Of a stretch of 64,000 bases of DNA, positions 58,983 through 64,000 are shown one piece after another (position 1 is the stretch's first letter; each line of letters opens with the position of its first letter). The notes below the pieces were generated by a model. The model was given only the letters and a program-made list of their open reading frames with translations, searched no databases and was not told where the DNA came from. Both the position numbers and the translations under genes were made by a program. The DNA comes from Terriglobia bacterium (lineage in GTDB: Bacteria; Acidobacteriota; Terriglobia; Bryobacterales; Bryobacteraceae): positions 62,001-126,000 of the forward strand of contig JANYDS010000027.1 in the NCBI GenBank assembly GCA_025363475.1, in the 5' to 3' direction.

Positions 58983-60632
58983 TCAATTTCCCTCCCTGCT
59001 GAACCCCGACCGGAATCCCTCATTCGGTCGCGTTACCGTAAGTTTGTCGGTGTCAGGGAGGTAACCGCAGGGTAATGGGGCATCAAAGCACTGATCGCCG
59101 AGTTGCGGCATCCATATCGTCACGGAGCCATGCTGACGGGGTTCCAGCTGAAGTGTTGTCCAGGCACTAATCCCCCTTTGATTGATGGTATGTATCGGAT
59201 CGCCGTTTGCGTGCGCCATCCTCAGGGGAAGCACGAGGCTGTTGGCTGGGGCTGTTCTCACGGCATAGGCCACAATGCAGGTTGCGACAAGTGGAGCAAT
59301 CACGACAAATACCGAAACGCCCTGACGAGGACTTGTCCCCAAGGGGGCGGTTTCAGAGTGGTGCCAGCGATTCCAGGCCCACTCGAAGACGCAGGCTCCG
59401 GCGAGGGCTACGGGTAAAACGAAATACCCGATGGCATAGCGGGGCATTCCCTCCAGGGCGACAATCACAAAAATTATCCCGACCCAGGAGAGGGCGAGCC
59501 CGTGGCGGATAACCGGATTTACGCGGCGAAAGCAGGCCACTACCAGAGTCGCGGCGACTGAGAGCGCCAGCGCAAAATACATTTGATCACGCCGACCGGC
59601 AAGTGCATGGGCATGCAACATCGAATTCATGGAATTTGCAAAATCACGACCGACGGACCAATCCGAAGAGATGCAGCCAATAGACGAAGGAAACGCCGGG
59701 CATCCCGACGCCATTATATTCGCATAGAGCAGCAACACAATTACGCTGGCAGAGGCCGCAAACCAGGCAATCAGCTTGCCGCGTTCGACGCTGGTTTTTC
59801 TGAACTGAATCAGGGCGAGCGCTGTGCAGTACATCAGGACGGGAACCGAGGTAGGTTTGACGGTGCATGCCAGCGCGGCTATGAGCGAGGACTGGCCAAT
59901 CCGGGTGGCATCGCTTGAGCCTTTATTGGTGAGGATTGTCAGGATGACGGCAGACAGGAGCCAGGTCATCATGTCCGGGCCCACAGATCTCTCGATATGC
60001 CAGGCCAGGCAGATCAACGCCAGTGCGGAGCCAAAGACAACCCAAAAAACCGAGCGAAAGCCGGGCGTCCCTTTCCATGAGATGTTACGAAAAAATAACA
60101 GGGCCGGTAAGAGCATCAGGGCGAACGCCAGACCGCCTACAATGCCCGCTTCTCTGCCCGTTAACTCGCCGTGATTGAACGGAGCCGCGAAGGAAAACCA
60201 GGACGACAACCAGGCAAAGCGGAATGAGATGAGGGCGACCCCTTTTACGATGCCGTATTCCGACATCCATTTGATGGCCTGATGGTGGTACAAGGCCGTA
60301 TCGTAATAATCCACGTAGCGTGTGGTTACCCAGGCTGAGACGGGCACCATGAGCAGCCCGAATACCAGCAACACGACGCGATTATTCTTCTTGATGCGAT
60401 CAGCAACGCCAAGAACAAACCCGGGAATCAAGACAATGCAACCTGACCACCAGCTCAGGTTGACGAACAGGGCAATTGCAAACAGCAATATGCTCATCAA
60501 TAAAAGGCCGGTATACATACGGGCGATTACGGATTCGGTGTCGGATTCGAAGTCTTCCCCGGCGAGGACCAGTTTTCCGTATCCCCAGGCTGCCGGAATC
60601 ACTCCCAGCCATAACAAGAGCGTGATCAACAT
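58983..60632 (-). CDS. Multi-pass membrane protein, GT-C-like
   Basis: The 549-aa protein has about 11-12 membrane helices. After the fourth helix a loop 'VTTRYVDYYDTALYHHQAIKW' carries an Asp and a YH pair at the place of the GT-C acidic motif. Other strings ('FRFAWLSSWFSFAAPFNHGEL', 'GMPRYAIGYFVLPVALAG') fit uncharacterised GT39/O-antigen-type membrane enzymes. The C-terminal 70 residues are soluble. It is the first of three genes ending with the winged-helix pair, 25 bp before protein A, and may add or polymerise sugar on the lipid-linked glycan. Confidence 0.65.
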   Translation of the reverse strand: MLITLLLWLGVIPAAWGYGKLVLAGEDFESDTESVIARMYTGLLLMSILLFAIALFVNLSWWSGCIVLIPGFVLGVADRIKKNNRVVLLVFGLLMVPVSAWVTTRYVDYYDTALYHHQAIKWMSEYGIVKGVALISFRFAWLSSWFSFAAPFNHGELTGREAGIVGGLAFALMLLPALLFFRNISWKGTPGFRSVFWVVFGSALALICLAWHIERSVGPDMMTWLLSAVILTILTNKGSSDATRIGQSSLIAALACTVKPTSVPVLMYCTALALIQFRKTSVERGKLIAWFAASASVIVLLLYANIMASGCPAFPSSIGCISSDWSVGRDFANSMNSMLHAHALAGRRDQMYFALALSVAATLVVACFRRVNPVIRHGLALSWVGIIFVIVALEGMPRYAIGYFVLPVALAGACVFEWAWNRWHHSETAPLGTSPRQGVSVFVVIAPLVATCIVAYAVRTAPANSLVLPLRMAHANGDPIHTINQRGISAWTTLQLEPRQHGSVTIWMPQLGDQCFDAPLPCGYLPDTDKLTVTRPNEGFRSGFSREGN

Positions 60633-60704
60633 TGTTTGATCAACACAGGGTTGAAGCGTCGCCGCGGGAACTCTCGCACGCAGGAATCACAGGCGTCATC
60701 ATTT

Positions 60705-61331
60705 TTAACTTTCCAATTCGGCTGTCGTTCGCATTTTTCCGTAGAGCATCTCTTCGACAAGTTCGCAAATGATGTGGCCGACAGCGATGTGCGACTCCTG
60801 AATATGCTGGGTTGATTCGCTGGGGACGATAATCGGCAGATCGACCATTTCAGCCAGAATACCGCCCGAGCCACCGAGGAATCCGACCGTGAAAATCCCT
60901 TTCTCTTTTGCACGCGAGATGGCACGAACGATGTTTCGCGACGATCCGCTCGTGCTGATACCGATCAGGACATCACCAGGGCGACCTAGTCCGTCAACAA
61001 GTCGCTCGAACACTCCGTCGAAGCCGCAATCATTTGCGCGTGACGTGAGAAACGAAGTGTCCGTAGTCAAGGCCAGCGCCGGTATTCCAGGCCGTTCCAT
61101 CGACGTGCGGAGGCGGCCCGTAAATTCGGCAGCAATGTGCTGCGAATCGGCGGCGCTTCCGCCATTTCCGCACAACATGATTTTTCCGCCGGCGGCGACG
61201 GACCGGGCCAGATGGCGAGCAGCTTCGATGATCGCGGCGCTTGCGGCGGAGTCAGCGAGGCGAATTTTCACTGCCGCGCTTTCAGTGAGGTGGTTCCGGA
61301 CTAACTGTAGGGGCGACATTATTACTTTCAT
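60705..61331 (-). CDS. gmhA: SIS-domain phosphoheptose isomerase (GmhA-like)
   Basis: The 208-aa protein matches GmhA: 'MLCGNGGSAADSQHIAAEFTGRL', 'ALALTTDTSFLTSRANDCGFDGVFERLVDGLGRPGDVLIGISTSGSSRNIV' in broken form, and 'HIQESHIAVGHIICELVE' with the conserved His. It isomerises sedoheptulose-7-phosphate to glycero-manno-heptose-7-phosphate, start of the heptose route to LPS or capsule. Other heptose genes (hldE, gmhB) are not in the window. Start at 61331; ATG at 61319 (MSPLQLV) is an alternative. Confidence 0.9.
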   Translation of the reverse strand: MKVIMSPLQLVRNHLTESAAVKIRLADSAASAAIIEAARHLARSVAAGGKIMLCGNGGSAADSQHIAAEFTGRLRTSMERPGIPALALTTDTSFLTSRANDCGFDGVFERLVDGLGRPGDVLIGISTSGSSRNIVRAISRAKEKGIFTVGFLGGSGGILAEMVDLPIIVPSESTQHIQESHIAVGHIICELVEEMLYGKMRTTAELES

Positions 61332-61355
61332 CAGACCGATATGCAGATTTATCCG

Positions 61356-62141
61356 TTAATGAAGTTCTGGCAAATTCTTGAGATGCCATGCTCCGAGAAT
61401 GCGGCCCGGAGAGACTCCGTCATCCGGGATGCTGAGTTCCGGTGGTGGAAATCGAAAGGGCGGTTTTGTCAGGTTCAGCAGACGGAAATCGCCAGACACG
61501 ATATCTGAGTTGAAACCTGTGGCGACATCGTTCGTGGCGATCAGACTGGAGACCCCATTCGCATGCAGATTTTGAATCAGGGAACGAATGTCTCTGAAAG
61601 ACAGATGAAATAAAACTTCGCGGCACAGGACCGTGTCGACTGGCGGGAGTGGATCCTTTGTCGCATCGAGAACCAGGAAAGTCCGGTTCGCGCTGCCATA
61701 CCGTTCAGTATTCTGATCAATCACCTGTTGAGCCACATCCACGCCGAAATATTGGCAATTCAGACTGACACACTGCATCCAGTTAAAATCACCACAACCT
61801 ATGTCCAGCAATGTTTTTGTGTGGAGGCTACCCAGCAGTTCCGGCAGATGCAGCCGAATAGACTTCGTATTTTCCAGCTCCGATCCGAACCCGGAAAGAG
61901 AGCCATCCGCGCGACCGTTCAGCCAGATTCGGTTTTGATAGATACTTGAAAACTTTTCACTCAGCGTTCTTGCATGCAAATGCTCGACATTTTCTCCCTT
62001 TACAGCTCGCAATGCCCGATAGACACGATTCAGCCCGCTTTTCAGGATGGCGTGCCGCAGTACTTCTCTTGTACTACGCTTTATGGTCATCTTGTCCTCA
62101 AAGGCCGATGCCGTTCCACCCTGTGTTTCGGTGGTGTTCAT
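61356..62141 (-). CDS. Class I SAM-dependent methyltransferase
   Basis: The 261-aa protein has motif I 'TLLDIGCGDFNWM', an acidic 'FGVDVAQQVI' (end of strand 2) and 'VDTVLCREVLFHLSFRDI' (motif IV/post-IV). About 75 residues precede the core. It probably methylates a sugar, lipid or small acceptor in the polysaccharide locus. It lies 9 bp downstream of the FkbM-type gene and 24 bp upstream of gmhA, all on the same strand, so it is in an operon with them. Substrate cannot be read. Confidence 0.82.
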   Translation of the reverse strand: MNTTETQGGTASAFEDKMTIKRSTREVLRHAILKSGLNRVYRALRAVKGENVEHLHARTLSEKFSSIYQNRIWLNGRADGSLSGFGSELENTKSIRLHLPELLGSLHTKTLLDIGCGDFNWMQCVSLNCQYFGVDVAQQVIDQNTERYGSANRTFLVLDATKDPLPPVDTVLCREVLFHLSFRDIRSLIQNLHANGVSSLIATNDVATGFNSDIVSGDFRLLNLTKPPFRFPPPELSIPDDGVSPGRILGAWHLKNLPELH

Positions 62142-62150
62142 GATACAGTC

Positions 62151-62873
62151 TTACCGTCCAATTGGATCACGAATAAAGACCGAATCGGCCTGGAGCATCT
62201 CGCCTGTTTCTCGGTCTGTAGCGTTGACAATCATTCCGCCGGAGCGGAAACCGCGGTTGCGCAATAAGCGGTAGATGTCGTCATATAGTGGCTGGCCTTG
62301 ATACAGCGGCGCGAAGCTGGTCTCTGCAATGACGACGGCAGCCTTTGAGAGAGTTTCCGAAGCGCCCAGAATGACCTGGTCCTCATAACCCTGAACGTCC
62401 ATTTTGATCAGCAGATTCGGTTCAAGGATGTGATCCCTGGCCCACAGGTCGAGGGTGGAAACAGGTACCTTCGTCCTGCTGGTCTGTGCTGCGTGAGGAT
62501 AGTTTTTCCGGTGCTTGTCGTTTACGGGAAGAAAGGATGACGACGGACTGAATGCGTTGGATTCAAACTCGGCATCACCTGGTATTGAACCCAGCGCAAG
62601 CGGAACCGCCTCAAAGTTTAAATCGGTGGAGAACGCATTTTCGAGTTTTGAGAAAGGAACGGGAAGTGGTTCAAACGAGTAGATTTTAGCGTGCGGCAAC
62701 AGATCTCGAATGTTCCGCGCAAATTGACCTTCGTTTGCCCCAACGTCGATGACAGTTCGGATATTCATACGCGCCAGAAATCGCAGCGGATCCTTCCGGA
62801 CGTGAATCTCGAGGCCCAAGCGCATGAAGGCCGCCCAGACCGCTGCTTTTGTAGCTCGAGCAAGTCTTCTCAT
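62151..62873 (-). CDS. FkbM-family methyltransferase
   Basis: The 240-aa protein shows FkbM marks: 'TVIDVGANEGQFARNIRDLLP' (motif I), 'IYSFEPLPVPF', 'STLDLWARDH' and 'LIKMDVQGYEDQVILGA' (D-V-Q-G-Y-E in place of D-V-E-G-x-E). FkbM enzymes O-methylate sugars or polyketides. The context suggests modification of the exopolysaccharide or LPS sugar chain. It lies 25 bp after the acyltransferase gene, same strand. Confidence 0.9.
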   Translation of the reverse strand: MRRLARATKAAVWAAFMRLGLEIHVRKDPLRFLARMNIRTVIDVGANEGQFARNIRDLLPHAKIYSFEPLPVPFSKLENAFSTDLNFEAVPLALGSIPGDAEFESNAFSPSSSFLPVNDKHRKNYPHAAQTSRTKVPVSTLDLWARDHILEPNLLIKMDVQGYEDQVILGASETLSKAAVVIAETSFAPLYQGQPLYDDIYRLLRNRGFRSGGMIVNATDRETGEMLQADSVFIRDPIGR

Positions 62874-62898
62874 GGAAATTAGTAAGTCGGCACTTCAA

Positions 62899-64000
62899 TC
62901 AATAAGTCGGAATTTTAGGATACGCTATCACGCGACCGGCGTGACGACGGGCAAGGCCGATTGCGGGAAGTTCGACCCACCGGTAAGCCGCCGCTGAAAC
63001 CACCAGTGTGACGGGAAGGGCAAGGACAACAGACCAGACCGGCTGCATCACATCACTAAAAGCATATATCAGGCTCAGCATGACTGGCGCATGGTACAGG
63101 TACAAGCTGTAGGATACGCGCCCCAGCCATACCGTGGATGAGTGCCTGAGGATTTGCGGGAACGCGCCGCCGGACAAGGCCGCGACGATTAAGAGCGCAG
63201 ATCCCACCGCAATAAACCAGTCATTGATGTGTGGCAGATGAAGAGCCAGAACGCGAGGAAAAAACCAGTAAGAATAGGTATACACACACACGCCTGCGCC
63301 AAAGACCAGCGGACCAGAAGGCAGGGCGGTCCGGATGCGTGACATATTGGCGGCCAAAAGATAGCCGATCACAAAAAACGCTGCGTAATGGATTGTGTGC
63401 CAGCCGTCAGTAGACAGCGCCGGGTGCGTAATTTTACGGATGGCACCAGCAGCCAGCGATAGGAAGAAAGCTCCGGCTAGAACGTGTTTCCACGATCTCA
63501 GCCCGACTGCCAGCATGATCAACGGGAATGCCAGCGAGATTCTCATTTCGTGAACGAGCGACCATGTAGCGAGGTCAAAGATCTCTGCCCCGAAATAACC
63601 GACGAGACTAGCAATATTCATCAATTTTGTTGCGGTTAAATGGCCGGTCCACGCGTTATAGAAGAACGAACTCATGCCCGGCAGGTGTTTCGTGTAGAGA
63701 GTGGCGCGTAATGACAGGGCGGCGATAGCAGCGACGATATATGGAATCCAGATCCGGCAGATGCGTTTATACGCGAACGCCGTATAGTTGACCGGTTCGC
63801 CCCGCAGCCACGGGAGCGACAATACGAAACCGCTGAGCACGAAGAAAAGAATAACGGCCTCGTGGCCTCCCCAGAATGCGTGCAGCGGACTGTGAACCAC
63901 CAGAAATACGAGCGGATTGTTCCGAAAAGCAGTGTCAGTATTTTCGATTCCCAGACAGCCGCTCGCATGCTCGAAAAAGACAGCCATCGCGGCAAGGCCG
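62899..64000 (-). CDS. Membrane acyltransferase (OafA/acyltransferase 3), 5' end cut
   Basis: The reading frame runs off the window edge. Upstream of the first ATG (63985-63987) the codons read 'GLAA-MAVFFEHASG', the normal continuation of the 'LRGLAAxxVxxxH' start of acyltransferase-3 proteins, so the real start is beyond 64000. The remaining 362 codons show about 10 membrane helices, 'FFVLSGFVLSLPWLRGE' and 'RICRIWIPYIVAAI', typical for OafA/YrhL. The conserved His in 'FFEH' is the catalytic one. It acetylates glycan or lipid-linked sugar in the inner membrane. Confidence 0.88.
   Translation of the reverse strand, partial: GLAAMAVFFEHASGCLGIENTDTAFRNNPLVFLVVHSPLHAFWGGHEAVILFFVLSGFVLSLPWLRGEPVNYTAFAYKRICRIWIPYIVAAIAALSLRATLYTKHLPGMSSFFYNAWTGHLTATKLMNIASLVGYFGAEIFDLATWSLVHEMRISLAFPLIMLAVGLRSWKHVLAGAFFLSLAAGAIRKITHPALSTDGWHTIHYAAFFVIGYLLAANMSRIRTALPSGPLVFGAGVCVYTYSYWFFPRVLALHLPHINDWFIAVGSALLIVAALSGGAFPQILRHSSTVWLGRVSYSLYLYHAPVMLSLIYAFSDVMQPVWSVVLALPVTLVVSAAAYRWVELPAIGLARRHAGRVIAYPKIPTY

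Overview
The window is about 58-60% GC by eye, gene-dense and chromosomal. Its gene families point to a soil Acidobacteriota member of the Solibacter/Bryobacter type. The evidence is a giant Oar-like TonB receptor with an N-terminal carboxypeptidase-regulatory domain, many exported oxidoreductases (quinoproteins, c-type cytochromes, a cytochrome-fused copper monooxygenase-like protein), two tannase/feruloyl-esterase paralogs, an ECF sigma factor followed by a kinase remnant, the futalosine menaquinone enzyme MqnC and a PEP-CTERM exopolysaccharide region. This is an inference from gene content; no rRNA gene is present.

Layout. 0-9.6 kb: a serine hydrolase, a START-like exported protein, a four-gene overlapping cassette (two exported proteins of an uncharacterised family, a DUF6152-like protein, a tannase), then an MntR-like regulator divergent from an Oar-type TonB receptor. 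The regulator and receptor share a 16-bp operator-like palindrome. 9.7-13.3 kb: a truncated beta-propeller protein, a matrixin broken at a T7 run, a peroxiredoxin/cytochrome c pair, and a 1-kb cluster of three decayed toxin-antitoxin modules. 13.4-18.5 kb: exported oxidoreductases, including a PQQ alcohol dehydrogenase with a lanthanide-type DYD motif. 18.5-20.3 kb: a decayed island (RhuM/type III Res chimera, IS3 transposase tail, palindromes, a helically phased repeat) ending at tRNA-Val(UAC). 20.4-37.2 kb: mostly housekeeping genes (two GT-C membrane proteins, an ExeA-type ATPase, fused anthranilate synthase, amidohydrolase, phosphoesterase, aldo/keto reductase, a deoxyhypusine-synthase-like protein, MqnC, a CHASE2 kinase with an NtrC-type regulator, aminopeptidase P). 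37.2-42.5 kb: a strongly promoted set comprising a cytochrome c/copper type II monooxygenase fusion, a Gly/Ala-rich exported protein, and a PQQ dehydrogenase, separated by clear terminators. 42.6-50.2 kb: VOC and OYE proteins, a duplicated PH-like gene (one copy frameshifted) around an ECF sigma/kinase remnant, an NHL pseudogene, the second tannase and a B3-like metallo-beta-lactamase. 50.3-64 kb: an exopolysaccharide and sugar-nucleotide locus (PEP-CTERM protein, CpsB-like phosphatase, WbaP-like transferase, WecG and GT4 transferases, Fcl, Gmd, two membrane winged-helix proteins with a GT-C protein, GmhA-like isomerase, two methyltransferases, an acyltransferase cut by the window edge).

How it fits together. 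Much of the left and middle encodes periplasmic oxidation and ester cleavage of plant-derived or aromatic matter, with electrons passing to c-type cytochromes. The right end builds and exports a fucose-containing polysaccharide. Decayed genes are unusually common (at least ten), clustered at 9.7-13.3, 18.5-20.3 and 45.3-47.7 kb. The signals least explained by known families are two separate arrays of three 21-bp units with half-sites every 10-11 bp (20.19-20.26 and 55.56-55.63 kb), the shared operator at 6.06/6.16 kb, a possible H-type pseudoknot at 9.65 kb, and the paired membrane winged-helix genes at 57.9-59.0 kb.
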